Below are positions 12,761-25,122 of a stretch of DNA of 64,000 bases, piece by piece. A model generated the notes under the pieces. It saw only the letters and a list, made by a program, of their open reading frames with translations. It was not told the origin of the DNA and made no database searches. The position numbers were made by a program, and so were the translations under genes. Source of the stretch: Taenia hydatigena (lineage: Eukaryota; Platyhelminthes; Cestoda; Cyclophyllidea; Taeniidae); contig JADWOT020000478.1 of the NCBI GenBank assembly GCA_036345935.2, positions 20,169 to 84,168 of the forward strand, given 5' to 3'. The first letter of the stretch is position 1. Each line of letters opens with the position of its first letter.

Positions 12761-14423
12761 AGCACTAGGCATGAAGGGAAAATGGGTGCAAGTTGAAGAC
12801 GGTGGGACACCTATTGCGCAATGACAGGATATGGCGCCTTCTTTGCCAAGTGCAGGTGGTGGCTATCCAAAATCAAATCTTCAATCCAGCCCTCCCACAC
12901 ATCGTCACTTCTTCAACTTCCACCTACTTTTCCCACACCGAAATCACTACTTTAAATGCAGTTTACGGGTACATAAGTACGAGAGTTTGTTTAATACTTA
13001 TGAACTTTAGCCGCCTTTTGTGGTAATAACATTACTAGACAGAAGCATGAGTTACGAATGTTGATGGATTTATATGCTGAAACGACTTTATTTTATGCTG
13101 TGCACAGACTTTTTGTGTATTTGGACAGATATCTTAAGGTTAACAGATGAAACGGAATGAATGGACATCTTTCATCGCACAGTGAGTAACCGTCGAAGCA
13201 TAAGTTATTGCAGGGGACAAACTGAATGCTAAATAAACTCACGGAGGGATGCCGACGCTAGTGCCAAGGACTGTATCAGGGTTGTGTCAATAAGCACGCC
13301 TAACCGCACTTTGCTGCAACCAATCGTCTGCATCCAAACCCACTTTATGGGTGAATTTCATTATTCAGTCGCATAATCGAGACAAGCTGTGATGCCTATT
13401 TGTAGTCATTTGCATGCGCAGTTTCGGCGGAGTGGGTGGAAGACCACCACCACCACCACCACCACCACCACCACGTTGAGTTAGAACATGAAATTTAAAC
13501 GACTGCATCGCTTCAAAAGTGGACAATAAGATTATATAATGACGTGCTCCTTCTCAAACCATTAAAAACTGGCCTATAAAATTGACAAAGAGAATGGAGG
13601 AAGAGTGTGGACAAGAGTGTTAGTCCTGACAATATTGCATGTTTTTGCAAGTTGGAAAGGGGCTGCACAAAATGCATCTTCAAATTATGCAGCTACGCCA
13701 AATGCAATCATGACTCTCTGAGAATGTCTAGAATGTCAAGTGGGGACTCGTATACCATCATACATGTCTTTCGCCATTTGGGATTCCAAAATGAAGCACC
13801 GAATCTCAATCACTTTGAATTATAACCTACTGATGGAATAATGAGTAAATGCGATTTCATGCTGGGGGAAGAACTGGTGAATTTGCAAAGCTTCGAGGTT
13901 TTAATGATACTTTTACTTGATTTGTCTCATTAAGCATGCAATTTAAAGGAGTAGCACCTTAAATAACCGCATTTGGTAGCAACGATTTTGGCTGATGCGA
14001 TACCGCACTTGCTATTGTGGCCGCCATCGGGTTGAGTCCTTTGATGCATCCCGATTCAGTAGGATCGCAGACAAAATGTGGCAAAATTATTGCCTCAAGT
14101 GTCATCACTGTTGGATTTAGTAGGTCATAAACACTTTTACATGCGTAGAATTACAGCCATCTCAAAGCCCAGCTGAACTCAAAATTCCCTGCTGTGAATA
14201 GTTGCCTTACGTACAATAATAGTAATGATACGTTTTAGGGTTGCTTTAATCCCAATGATGAATTCATATCAAAGTCAGAACCCAGAAATAGCACAAAAAT
14301 GCCGCAAGAGACACCTGAGGACTACAGGTATTTCACCTATCTTTTTGCAAGTTCTGGCGTAATTACAGCTATCTGCCTTTACTTCCATAAGCTAGTCACT
14401 TTGGCGCTCCTACACGGCGACAG
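12761..14423. other. Non-repeated stretch, no gene seen
   Basis: Apart from the CCA microsatellite I recognise no family module, domain or RNA gene. Frames at 12793-13026 and 13607-13825 are short and show no splice-site support. It immediately precedes the exon at 14424, so it may be intron of that gene. Confidence 0.4.
13444..13474. repeat. (CCA)10 microsatellite
   Basis: Ten perfect trinucleotide units. Confidence 0.98.
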
Positions 14424-14676
14424 GTCTGATTTGCCTGAATGATGCTGACAACCGCAAACGCCATGCGGAGTGGGCTCGTGAGGTGTCGTACAAGTCTCTC
14501 ATGGAGGTGATAGAGCAGATGACCGATCTCCTTCCTCCGATGAAACCGATCTCACTTAACTCCACCTCTCCCAACACCGTGGACTACTACCGTTTGTTGT
14601 TGGAGAAACTGCGACCGGGTGACCTGTGTGAGAGCAGCGAGCATGTAGTTTGTCAGAAAGGACGTCGACTAAACAG
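14424..14676 (+). CDS. Internal coding exon of an unidentified gene
   Basis: A 253-bp open stretch is bounded by an acceptor (GGCGACAG, AG at 14422-14423) and a perfect donor (AACAG then GTAAGT from 14677). In the frame with no stops it gives about 84 residues, starting LICLNDADNRKRHAEWAREV and ending CQKGRRLN plus a split codon. It begins with two and ends with two bases of a codon. Codons are richer in G and C at third positions than the surroundings, and charged and hydrophobic residues alternate as in a helical protein. The frame stays open to 14680 only because TAA overlaps the donor, which fits an exon end. I do not recognise the family, and I found no neighbouring exon of similar quality. 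It may be a stranded exon left by rearrangement. Confidence 0.6.
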
Positions 14677-15069
14677 GTAAGTCATTTCGTTCTCTGGATT
14701 TGATTAGGTAATTCAACCCTTTTAGCAATAATTTAAATAGTTTCTTGCTAAGCGTTGAAAGTTAGACACAAAGAATTCATCTTTCAGAATCAAATTATTG
14801 CAGAATTCAAGTATGGTTAGCAGGTTCTGCTCTGGTAAGATGACTTAGTATTCAGCAAGACTAGTGATCTAAGAACATGCACCTGACTTATGTGTTTTGC
14901 ATCTATTTTTGGGTGAAGCGTACTCCCATTCAACCTAGGGCTATTACCAACTCAGAGTCTTGTAGCTGGAGACTGCGAGATAACTAGAACGTCAGTTGAA
15001 GGTGAATTTTTGTTAGTTTGAATTTGCTTGGAGGTTTTCTTCGAGCGTAAAAGAATCAAAGGCAGTAGA

Positions 15070-15560
15070 TGTTAACTCTTTGGTCCCAAGCGGCAAAGTT
15101 GCCTCCCAACAGCCCTGAGGAATGTCGAAGCATGTCGGGCAAAGATGACATTGGGCTACGGTCAGCTTAAAGATAGCGCGATCTATTTACCCACCAACAC
15201 ATACCCCAGAAAAATGTACGCAAGATGTCAAAATTACGTGTAACTGCATGAACTCGAAATTAGTGACAAAGTCTCCCATCAATGCGTAAAACATTGGCAA
15301 GATGTAATGAGTTTGTCTGAAGCAATGACAGAAATGAAGACCTTGTGCGGAATGGCAGAGTGAAACTTCCGATAAAGTAAACAAACAAAGAGATGGTGAA
15401 TTCAGTGCATAGATCTTTGATGTCGACCATACGACTACATCTGGAGGACGGTGCATATATATGTGCATGGTGCTTGACCTTCTGGAGGTCAGGGATGGTC
15501 ACCAGCTTTACACAGTTCATTTCCTACTGTGACTGTGCATTGCTAGGTCTGCTGGTAATT
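15070..15560 (+). repeat. P-type repeat copy
   Basis: Contains the CTTCTGGAGGTCAGGGATG signature and the AACAGCCCTGAGGAATGTCGA section shared with 11420. The reverse-strand frames of 93 and 86 codons here are not conserved in the other copies. Confidence 0.6.
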
Positions 15561-15617
15561 TCCTTGGTTCCACCTTCGAAGATTCATTTGTATTTTTCTC
15601 ACCAAATCCAGTAAATT

Positions 15618-15665
15618 CGTCAGCTTGCGGGCACACAGGTTTCATGTAGTGCCGACCAGCTGACG
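15618..15665. repeat. Conserved double-stem palindrome
   Basis: CGTCAGC/GCTGACG ends are perfect. The inner pair is weaker (GGGCAC / GTAGTGCC). It starts the reversed unit that opens direct-repeat copy Z. Confidence 0.75.
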
Positions 15666-17149
15666 TATATGAAACGCGATTGTATTGAAAAGGAACCCAA
15701 CAGAGCCCGAGGTTGCGATCGCATACCTCCTATTCATCCTTGCACCTTCTTCAAAACAAACTGCAGTGTAACTGCTTTACTGACAAGAGGATTCATTTTA
15801 TGCTCCTGCGTCACGAGTTATTCACACCGGTAGTAAATGCGTGGCAAAGGACTCAACTGTGGAGGAATTGGGTTAATGGTTTGTGTTTGTCGGCTTCTAG
15901 ACAGTGTGTCATCGCATAAATGGGCATCTTTTTACGTCACCTTTAGAGTGAGGTACACATTGACAACATTTAGCAAAGGGATTATGTGAATTCCATTTTA
16001 TATGCTTACGTCACGAGTTATTCACACCGGTAGTAAATGTGTGGTAGCAAGTCCAACTGTGGCATTGTGAAATGGGAGAAATCACTTTCATCAACCAATG
16101 GTTTTAGCCCTGTTGGCCTCAAGACAGCACGAGAATGATGCGCGCATTAAAGTGATGTGTGGGGAGAAACGTTTGTGGTGGGGTATGGGAATCGAAAGTG
16201 GTAGAAAGTTGAGAACGATTTACAGTCTTCCCCGAAGGGTTTTCGCAATCGTTCATGTCGTGTATTACAATTGATGCAACACGGCAAAGCACCTTAACGT
16301 CGGAAGAACACGTAATGACTTATTCCTCTTTAACACACTCATTCATAGCTTTGGTGCTTGCCTGTTGCACGGATGAGGAACATTGCGACACGGTGCTGTG
16401 AAGACAGTTGGCATGTTCTTTGCGTGCAATTTCACCTGTAGTCTTGCTTTATTAACTAGATCAGAAGTTAATTTTGACCGAAACTTAGGGAGGACACGAT
16501 GACTTGATGGTGGAATTTGCAAATGCTGTGGAGAAGGGTGTGTAAAGGGAATGAGATAGCCGTTGCGATTGTCGTATTTCTCCATCAACCGAGAAGTATG
16601 GGATATTCTCATCACAGTACATGGAAGTATTTACTCAGATGAGACGCACGCTTGGGGATGAAATATGCGAGAAGTGATTGCTCCTAAGTGGGCTCACACA
16701 CCTTCGCACTGATGTGAGATGGAATGATACGAAAATAAGCCACTGCATAGTAAGAAGGAAGCTATTCCAAAATTGCTTCTACAATCTACATTGCATGGTC
16801 TACTTGGCTACCTACACACCCTCACCCATTCGCATTGGTAACAACTCTGGTTCGTCTACATCCACGCATTCGTAGCTTCTACTCCAACCTAGGCCAAATA
16901 TGCTTGGAAAAGACGTCCACTGGTAGAACGAAGTCGTGTCAGAAGAAGATGGGAGTTGGAGATAAAATGCCACAGGAAGCATCTGTATCATGCCACATTT
17001 CTGATGTACGATGAAAGATTTAATGTCATGCTCAGCCAAAAGAAGGTGAGTCAGTTGATTTAAAAAGTTTAGAGAAAGATGGTTTTGATGTCAAATGGAT
17101 CTAATAAAAGAGGCTTACTTTACTTCTGATTTGGAAGCAATGAATAGCG

Positions 17150-17320
17150 AAACGCAGTGGGATGCACACAATATCAAACGACTACTTCATCAGGAATGGA
17201 AACAAAACTTGTCGCGCAGTCAATTTACTTAGTGTCATCATGATTGTAAAACAAAGCATGTCTTGATTAATGTAAGGAAGGGAAAAAGGATTAGCGATTA
17301 TAAGGAGGAAGGTGAGTGGC
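17150..17320 (+). pseudogene. Exon-like section of the L module
   Basis: Translates to a frame containing KRLLHQEWKQNLSRSQFT followed by a stop, then CHHDCKTK. It ends at a GTGAGT. Related sections lie at 41940-42110, 35890-36020 and 32960-33100. In the 41.9-kb copy the stop is a tryptophan codon and the frame stays open to the GTGAGT. This may be a decayed exon of a former mobile element or gene. Confidence 0.35.
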
Positions 17321-17829
17321 TTTTGTGTGTGGATGCGTTGAGAGGACTGTCACGTGAAAAGGCTCCCTTCGTGGCATTGGAATTCGACGGTTGTCAGGCT
17401 AGTGGTTTCGTCTACGCCTTCGCCCTCGAACTAAGCACATCAGAATAGAGTACTACAGACGCATTAATTGTGACTCATGACGCATGTCCCTATTTCCACT
17501 TGACTTAGGCAGGGCGAGAGGAAGCCAACGACTCGAGTGGTGGAGTTTACTTATTCTCAATTGCCACCATTTCCACAAATCGTACGAGGCGATCTAGGCA
17601 AATTCTACATAATGAGGCATAAGCGTTTGCTTCTTTTCGGTCAGCCCACGGCACAAATTACGAAATTGTAAAAATATCTTGAATAATTACTTAGAAAGTA
17701 TTTTCGATTCTTATTCGGGGTGTGCGCAATAATAGCATTTATCAAGAGGATTGCTAAGATTGCTAGATATGGTCGCTGCAATGCCTTACAATAAAAAGCC
17801 CTCAAGCATTATAACAACCAGGACTGCCA

Positions 17830-19110
17830 GTCCTAATGTTGAGTCCGAGCGAAGCAGGAATGCAGGGCAGTGGAAATTAGGCCTTCGTGTCCATGTGGCA
17901 TGGTTCCTACAGGAGGTATGGGAAGTCGACTGCCGACAGGCCTGTGGAACGAAGTAGGCATTCAGCTGCGGTTAGCACAAGGTTAGCATGGTCCATTTCA
18001 ACACAAGCACACACATAAAACTGCACACAAGAAGGTGGAATGATGTGCAACAAGGAAAAGATGACTGCAATTGGGAGATTTCTGGACCGTACACACAAGC
18101 ACAGCAGGAGGATGGATGCATGCGTACGTGTAAGTTGCTTGACCTTTTAAAGGAGGTCAGGGATGATCTCCAAACTCAAGCATATCATTTCGAACTGCAC
18201 AGAGACGTTGACAATTGGAACGTCTACTACAACAACAACAACAACAACTCACATTTATCTTTACTAACATTTCAGAAGCTTGCTTGTAAACTCTGTTTTG
18301 TTGGCTACTTTATTGTATATCGATTTGGGAACCGCAAATGGCTTCAATTTTTAGCAAGTAATTATGAGATATTATGTTACCTATTCCATGAAGTGAGTAG
18401 TATGAGTGCATTTTAAGCAGCACTTATGCATGGTGGGGGAGGCTTTTGTTGGAGCAATCGCACACTTACAAATGTCAGCAGTCATAGCTGGGATGTGACT
18501 CGTCGGCCATAATGTAGCATCAAAGTGCATAAAGAAAACGAAGAGGACAACTTTCTCAGCAGTGCTTCTCGCTTTCCACTAACAAATGCAACACAATTCA
18601 TTCAATACATCAAAAATGCATGTGAATAACCTGAAAAAAAAAACACTAAAACAGACATGCTTATTGGATGCATACGCTTAGAACTTGAGAAATCATTGCC
18701 TTGCTTTAGACTTTCTGATTTTCTCTAATCTAAAAAGGAATTTAACTGCATGTGGTTGTGTGTTCATCATTTCTTTTGGAGCACCTTTCTTTCTTCCATC
18801 AAAATGAGCAGCCTATGTGCTTTTATCAGAAAAGATACCTTTTAGGCACAGTGTTTTGGGTTTGAAAAGGCCGCGAACAATCTCTGATTAATAAATGAAA
18901 GTCGCAATTGCTGTTGACATGAAATAACCAAGAATGCGGATAGCATAATTGGAGCTGTTTGTATTTCGATGAAAGCCAAGATGCAATAGACTGGAGGTCC
19001 GTAATCGCCGTCCAAGCTACTTTACCTCTACATCATCGACATTCAGGAATGGTACAAAAAGTTGGCACCGTTTCTCTATTTTAATGAAAAAGCTCATCCT
19101 ACTTATCTTT
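17830..19110 (+). repeat. P-type repeat, long copy
   Basis: Partner of 11320-12760, with similar module order but many substitutions and length changes. It includes an (AAC)6 run at 18231-18248. The 142-codon frame at 17988-18416 crosses this run and is not kept in the partner. Confidence 0.6.
18231..18248. repeat. (AAC)6 microsatellite
   Basis: Six perfect units. Confidence 0.95.
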
Positions 19111-19497
19111 CGTGCTTCCCCAGGAGTCGACTTCAATGTCAGATTGAGTCACATCAATTAATCAGCTCAAATACATCATTCGCCAGAAGCAATGCCTCAG
19201 AGGTGAAGCGGTAAGAACAATCATTCACTCATCTGGTACTTTGAACAGTACCAACATTCAGCACCTCATTCGTAAGCTATGCACTAACGAGTAATACCCA
19301 CATCCGAGGGCCTGCGCTAATTGTTTGAGTGCCGTAAAATATGCGGGCTGGATGGGCAGGATCTAAATCCGCTCTCCTTCTCTGATATGCCAGCAAATCA
19401 TGTTGTGTCATTGGACATTCCCAACGAGTGACTTCTGTAATACCCAAGGCTGAGGGAACCAAAAACACTTGATGCAGTAAATGAAGTGAGCAAACAA

Positions 19498-19850
19498 AAT
19501 TGTTGAGAAGTTGAGTACTCAAAGTCCTAACTGCAAAGTTTTGGTGGTGCGATGGACATTAATTAACCTACATTGAGCAAAACCCTTAGTTTCCGACTCA
19601 CAACTGAGCTCCCAACTTATCATATATTGGTTCTGTACCCAGTTTCGGACGGTACGAAGCGTCGCGTCATTTGCAAAATATTCTGCCTCCTAGCTTCTAC
19701 TTTCCAACTTCTATGAAAAAGGTTGGATCAATTTGTCAAGTGTCTCAAACCAAAACCATCCATTCAATCATGCTGTTTATTCAAATGTTGCAAAATGGAC
19801 AAAGATGAAAAACCCAAAACAAATATCTTGGTCTTATCGAAGGGGAAGTG
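19498..19850 (+). repeat. Dispersed repeat Q, continuous copy
   Basis: 19498-19625 matches 50874-51002 and 19628-19850 matches 51893-52110. The two halves are adjacent here but about 890 bp apart in the other copy. A frame at 19723-19992 is rich in lysine and cysteine but is interrupted in the other copy. Confidence 0.75.
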
Positions 19851-21110
19851 TAGTACAATTATTGAGGGAACAAAAATATTCTCTTTGACAAACGATCGTG
19901 CGAATCAACACATTCGTAATCAGGCTTTGGGCTTCGCTAATTTATTAGCATCAGTAAGTTTGTTTCCAGCCCACCATCCTGATTGTCGTTAGCATGACAG
20001 TTCACTAAGACTTTAAAATACCCTTTGATTACGCTTTAGATGTGTTTGCCACAAGGCCACGTATTAGGCACCAGAGCATTCTGGCGCCCATTGTTTGCTG
20101 ATTACTGTCAATTGCTATGCACTTCATGCATTGGCAAGTGAAGAGAGTCCTCCATGTGAGGAAAGCCCAAAGATACACATTTTGCCTTCAGTCCCTTGCA
20201 AACGACCTTTCCGCCTTCAATATTCCTCTTCCCTCTCTATGATGCTACTCGTGATGGCAGCGCATCAAGCATTCCTTTCACTTGTCAATCCAAATAATCC
20301 AAATAAAGCACACCAATGTGAGCTCCTTCCAAATGATCCATCTTGCTCGGTAACAGAACCTGTTTATTCGAGTTCACTTACCAGCCATATAAGGCATTAC
20401 TTTAACCTGACGCTTTGCTCCTTTGGCTAAAGAGCAATTGATGGCCGAACGACCGATGTTAGTCACTGCTCTTACACAAATTCGGAGTTGGCCTGAATGA
20501 GTGGGATGACTGGGGATCACGACAGGACGAGGGTTAGTGTTCCAAAAGCAAATGGGCCTGAAGGTACCATGGAAGTTGCTATTATTAAGTCTAACATTCC
20601 TGTGAGATTTTTATGTAGTCTAAATGACTGAATGAATCTTTGACTAAAATTACTCATAGAATGCCCAAAGGAATTAAATGTTGTCAATTTCTGTAGTGTC
20701 AAGCACTTTGGAATGCTACCTAATATACTACCTCACATTTACTAGCTCCACTTTTGCATGGGTTTCCTGCTTCTCATTCCTCACCTCATTTACAGTATTC
20801 TATTACCTTACCCAAATTTTTCTCACTGAATCCATCGCCATGCTGGAAGGATCAACTGTTTGTGAATACCAACACAGTTCTTTTTTACCTTCGTTTTCAT
20901 CCCCTCCCGCGTTTTCATCCATCTTGCTCACCTTTTGGTTTGTAAGACTAATGCCGAAATGTGTAAAGACCAACACATGGAAAACCACAAATCAGGGGAT
21001 CAAGAAGAATACTTGCTACGTGAAGCACTCGCCTGTCTCCTCTTCGTTTCGTTTTATTGCACGTCTTCCTGCGTAGCGTTAAAGCAATTCATCAGCCGAG
21101 CCTAATGTTA
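19851..21110. other. Non-repeated stretch, no gene supported
   Basis: Frames of 111 codons (20095-20430) and 132 codons (20678-21076) occur. The second is hydrophobic and serine- and phenylalanine-rich. Neither shows a domain, a paired splice site or a good start context, and both overlap other open frames. I leave them unannotated. Confidence 0.4.
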
Positions 21111-21502
21111 AGGTGATTCTCATGCGGCACTTTCAGTTGTCGCAGTTGTTTACAAGTCCAGGCAACATATTAGCAAGGGACCATTGCAGCCGTGAATGCA
21201 CAATAAAACCCTCATTTGATGTGGGCAAGCCCATGTCGCATCCATTGGGTTTGCTTGCCATTCAATTAGGACTCCAAGTGAGAGACAACAACCCAAGAGC
21301 ACAATGAAGTTCGGTCTACTGAGAGGATCTACTACCAGTACGAGTAATAACTCGTGACGCAAGCACATAAAATGCAGCATCTTGTCAATAAAACTGTTAC
21401 ACTGCAGTTTGTTTCATAAGAGATGCAAGGATGAATAGGAGTTGTGCGATCGCAACGTCGGAAACTGATGGGTTCCTGTTAAATACAATCGCGTTTCATT
21501 TA

Positions 21503-21550
21503 CGTCAGCTCGTAGGCAGTACAAGAAACCTGTGTGCAGACAGGCTGACG
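21503..21550. repeat. Conserved double-stem palindrome
   Basis: Perfect 7-bp CGTCAGC/GCTGACG ends, 48 bp overall, inner GGCAGT with degraded partner GTGTGC. Confidence 0.8.
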
Positions 21551-21758
21551 AAATAAATGCATTTTATGGGAAAAATAGAGATGAAACTCTGAATGTGTAA
21601 ACAAAGGAATTATTAAGTGGATGCTGGCATTGTGACAACTGCATGTTGTGGGAAAAGCAGCCAAGTTGGTACGACTTACTGTGCATATAACACCTTGGTC
21701 ATGCCTCCTAGACAGTAGTGCGAAACACTGAGCATGACGTCAAAAAAACGGAGTCCTG

Positions 21759-21768
21759 TATATAAAGG
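21759..21768 (+). promoter_or_regulatory. TATA-like motif inside repeat unit
   Basis: TATATAAAGG is preserved in the related copy at 46481-46490 and nearly so at 58701-58710 on the other strand. Most other units have TATACAAA at this place. Function is not shown; it could be an old internal promoter. Confidence 0.3.
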
Positions 21769-22077
21769 ATTTCGACTTCTCTAGATGACAAACTGCATCA
21801 TGACCAAAGCAGCACCCACCTCTATTGACACTCTGACTCGTCTTTTGCCTCTGGAATCTAGCTAATCAGAATGCAGAGCAAGTGACGCACTACTTGTGAC
21901 CCAAACAACAAATCCCCATCTTTAACTGACTTTGGAGCTCACAAAGGTGCTGCGATGCCTCGAGACACTGAGCAATTGCATTGGAATGTGCAACCGTTCT
22001 CACTTAAATCAAACGCAGCCTATGGGTTCCGCTGTTCCGTCCTCTCTCACTGCTTGTGGCTATGCTTGGGCCCATAT

Positions 22078-22180
22078 TATAGTCTAGGTTCGAGTACACG
22101 TCAACAGAAGTCACGAGAGGAGTGAAAACACCGATTCAGCGATGATGTGGGTTCATCCAATGAAGTCAGATCTGCAGACA
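22078..22180 (+). repeat. Core element copy
   Basis: GGTTCGAGTACACGTCAACA, then GTCACGAGAGGAGTGAAAAC and GATGTGGGTTCAT. Confidence 0.8.
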
Positions 22181-22570
22181 CCTAATTTTCTTCACTCAAA
22201 CTCCATTCGGTTCCTTTTGGTTTTGTCTACCTATTCCGCCATCTAATGCAGCTTTCGTGTTTGTTTGTCCATGCCACCAAATGCACAATCTGGTGGTTTT
22301 ATCATTGGACCTCTACAATAAAAAAATCTCAAATCCTAACGAACCGTCATTATTTACGTAAACTTGATTTCACTGAGCTGGTTGCGCTCATGATTGTATG
22401 CCACCTGCAATGTGGAACAGTCATCTGCAGGGTGATACAGTCGCACTTTTAGCTGCGTTAATCGTGGCAGAAGCAGGCGACGGTGTAGTGCGTGCATCAT
22501 TTCTATCGAATATCAAATTATGCGAAAAGGCTAAAGGGTGTACAGAACTCGTCATCTGCTCTCACAGCAC

Positions 22571-22593
22571 CATGTTGCATGTTGCATGTTGCA
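22571..22593. repeat. Three tandem CATGTTG units
   Basis: Short heptamer repeat just before the inner edge of the right arm. The related 46-47 kb copy has only one unit plus CATGTCC. Confidence 0.85.
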
Positions 22594-23652
22594 AGTAAGT
22601 TGATTTTGCCTCGTAATTCAAGTACACTGCATTTCACCTATCGGGCTTTGGAGAACTTGATGGCTGAACCCTAGCATTGAGACACAAAACAAGCGGTGCT
22701 GAGTGTTAATGGATGTCAAAAGTAGCAGCATTTACTTATCCACTCAGCGAATTCGATTCGCCAACATCGCACGATGCTGATTGCTCAGAAATATTTACAG
22801 GCAGAAACAAGGAGAGGGAGGGAACCACTAACTGGAGTAATTAAGTTGACCGATCTCCGAGTTCTGCCATTTACAAGACCTCACTATTCTCATGATTCAA
22901 ATCAAGGCAATCCAGGCAAAGTTCTCCTTCTGAGGTCTAAGTGCTCGCCCAACGTTAAGCTGTCGACAGATGATGTGGTTAAGTAGTGAAAACTTCATGA
23001 TTTACTTCAGCAAGTATTTTCTCGTGAGCAATAATGTCTTCTGTAAACATGCGTGTTAAGTTTGAAAAAACGGTCCCTGCAGTGTTCCAAAGGAAAACAA
23101 ACTGCAAAACACCTCTTCCGATCTGCCAGTTTTTATTCTTATACGCCAAACTTTGAAGAACTGCCACCGTCTGTCTCAATTGAACCTCTTATCGCACTCC
23201 TTAATCAGCAGTGATCGTTGGTTGAGGAGAACCAAATGCCTCACTCTGAGGTAAAATTGTGCTTGGAGGCTTACTTTGAGCTAAAGTGGAATCAAAGCTG
23301 GTAGATGCTACCATTTTTTGTCTGTGTAGCATTGATTGTAAATGCGATTTGTAAGGTCGCCTTCGGTGAACTCGGTGGAATGTCAAGGTGTGCGGAGCAA
23401 GGCAGATATTCAATTACGGTGGGCTTGTAAGGAGCGCAACTAATTTGAAACCTGAAATTATTGAGACAGTTCGAGTCACACACATCAGCTACATTTCTTC
23501 ATTTTGTACCACTAACACCCTCTCTTCTGCCATCCAGAGCTTTCGCAAAGTCTCGAGTCGCCCTCCAATTCATAAGTACATTTGGCGCACCATTGTTATT
23601 TTTCCAAAGAAGATAGTAATTAAAAGAATCCGGACATCTGAAGCATCGAATT

Positions 23653-23753
23653 AATAGTCTCGGTTCGAACACACTTCAACAGAAGTCACGAGACAAGGGA
23701 AACTATCGCCTAAGCAACGATGTGGGTCCATACAGCGATGTGAAGCTGCAAGG
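23653..23753 (+). repeat. Core element copy (mirror of 8330-8430)
   Basis: Right-arm partner of the truncated core. It contains GTTCGAACACACTTCAACAG and GTCACGAGACAAGGG. Confidence 0.75.
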
Positions 23754-23760
23754 AGGCGAG

Positions 23761-23868
23761 TCCGATATTGGCATAGCTGACCTCACTGCATGAACTTACA
23801 TCGTTGCAGAAGCGATATTTTCACTTCTCTCGTGACTTCTGCTAAAGTGTGCTCGAAATGAGACCATA
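23761..23868 (-). repeat. Core element copy (mirror of 8215-8322)
   Basis: Starts with TATTGGCATAGCTGACCTCA; completes the head-to-head pair in the right arm. Confidence 0.75.
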
Positions 23869-25122
23869 AGACGGGCCCGAAAACAGCGGCTGGCAGTGAG
23901 AGTGGATGAAAGAGTAAATTGAGATGCTGTTTCCGATGTTGATGATTATGTTGCTATGTTCTGATGCACCGGACTAACAATTGTAGGCACCTAAGCCAAG
24001 TGAAAGTGGGAATATGTGTTTTGGTCACAAGTAATGCAGTAATTGTTCTCTATTCTGACATGCTTGATTCGAGTGGCAAGAGGCGATTGAAAATGTTGGT
24101 TAAGACGAATGCTGTCTCGGTCATGATGTAGTGTGGCATTGATGAAAGTCAGGATGGTTTGTATACAGGTCTTCGTTCGTTCAGCACGGCCAATGTGCTA
24201 CGTCCATTGTTGGTCATGCCAATCGTGGTCGTTCCCCTTACAACAAAATAGTTGGTTAGGAATCCCGCATTCGCCATGTCTCCATTCTCCTTTCACAATG
24301 CCGCCATCCACTTGACCATTTCTGTGAGTTCTACATTCGAAGCCTCATTTTCGTTTCTTCCAACAATGAACTTTTTCTTAAGCCTATTTGCAGTGCAGGT
24401 CCATTGGCATTGCTCTCTGGGTGAAGGACATCAGACGCAATGGCAATTTAAAGTGTGTTGTCAATGCCCAGCATCGTGGTCTCACATTTTTTGCTATCTT
24501 TCGCTTTCGCTCAAAAACGATCATGCTGAAACCGTTCAAATCAGAATGGACCTATGTGTTGTGCTTACGTCGCGGGGTAATCAGGCAGACAGTGAATGCG
24601 TGGTAGCAAGTTGAATTGTGGAGTCATGAAATGGAAGAAATCGGGTTATTTGGTTCTCGTCCTCCATCCAACACCATCAACCCTTCTGGTCTCCAAACAG
24701 ATGGGTGGAGTCAGTGGCTCGAGTAGTGCAGTTGACTAATTCCCATTTGTCACCGTCGTTTAGGTATTCCCATTCCTACCAATCTTGTGAAGGCAACCCA
24801 GGCACGTTTCACATCATGTGGCCCAATTGTTTGCTAGTTTTTCCGGTCTACACGACGATTTAAATGTCGAGTTTGTGAAAACTCGGTTATTTAATTAGGC
24901 AAGTATTTTAGGTGATCACTCTGAACGTTAGCAACAGCGGTCCCTGTCAGTAGCAGTATTAAGTTTGCCAGATATGATCAATGCAGCGACCTAAAAGAAG
25001 AAGTTGTAAAGTAATCGCCAGTCAGGTTTGCTAGTTTCAATGCTAATCCATCGCCTTCCAATGAAGTGCCACCAAATGCCTGAAAAGGAACCTCAGCTCG
25101 AATTATTTAATTATTGTTTCTT

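Larger units (their letters stand above)
15618..17510 (+). repeat. Direct repeat, copy Z (diverged)
   Basis: Related to 38742-42240 (X) and 58875-61845 (Y). It lacks two segments those copies have: roughly 39250-40200 of X, and about 0.72 kb corresponding to 40636-41352 of X. From 16330 onwards it is the L module. A 65-codon frame at 16678-16875 is also open at 41418-41615, with several changes, but has no domain I can name. Confidence 0.75.
21420..22590 (+). repeat. Forward repeat-family unit (pair of 46140-47330)
   Basis: Order: GCAAGGATGAATAGGAG section, palindrome at 21503-21550, TGGATGCTGGCATTGTGACA section, a TATA-like TATATAAAGG at 21759-21768, core at about 22078-22180, and the post-core section with CGTGGCAGAAGCAGG. 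It is clearly alike to 46140-47330 throughout, with substitutions and small indels. Confidence 0.85.
9453..22628. other. Spacer (loop) of the large inverted repeat
   Basis: This 13.2-kb segment is present once between the arms. It holds a reversed repeat-family unit (9936-11180), three copies of the P-type repeat (11320-12760, 15070-15560, 17830-19110), a copy of the L module (16330-17510), a forward unit (21420-22590), a CCA microsatellite and one well-formed internal exon. Its repeat copies are diverged from one another, unlike the arms. Confidence 0.85.

Noticed and set aside
20678..21076. 132-codon hydrophobic frame, possible membrane protein
   Set aside because: Composition is low-complexity (S, F, L), with no splice sites, no start context and no domain.
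22088..22180. tRNA-derived SINE signal (GGTTCGAG as B box)
   Set aside because: The B box is imperfect and no A box stands at the right distance; no cloverleaf can be drawn.
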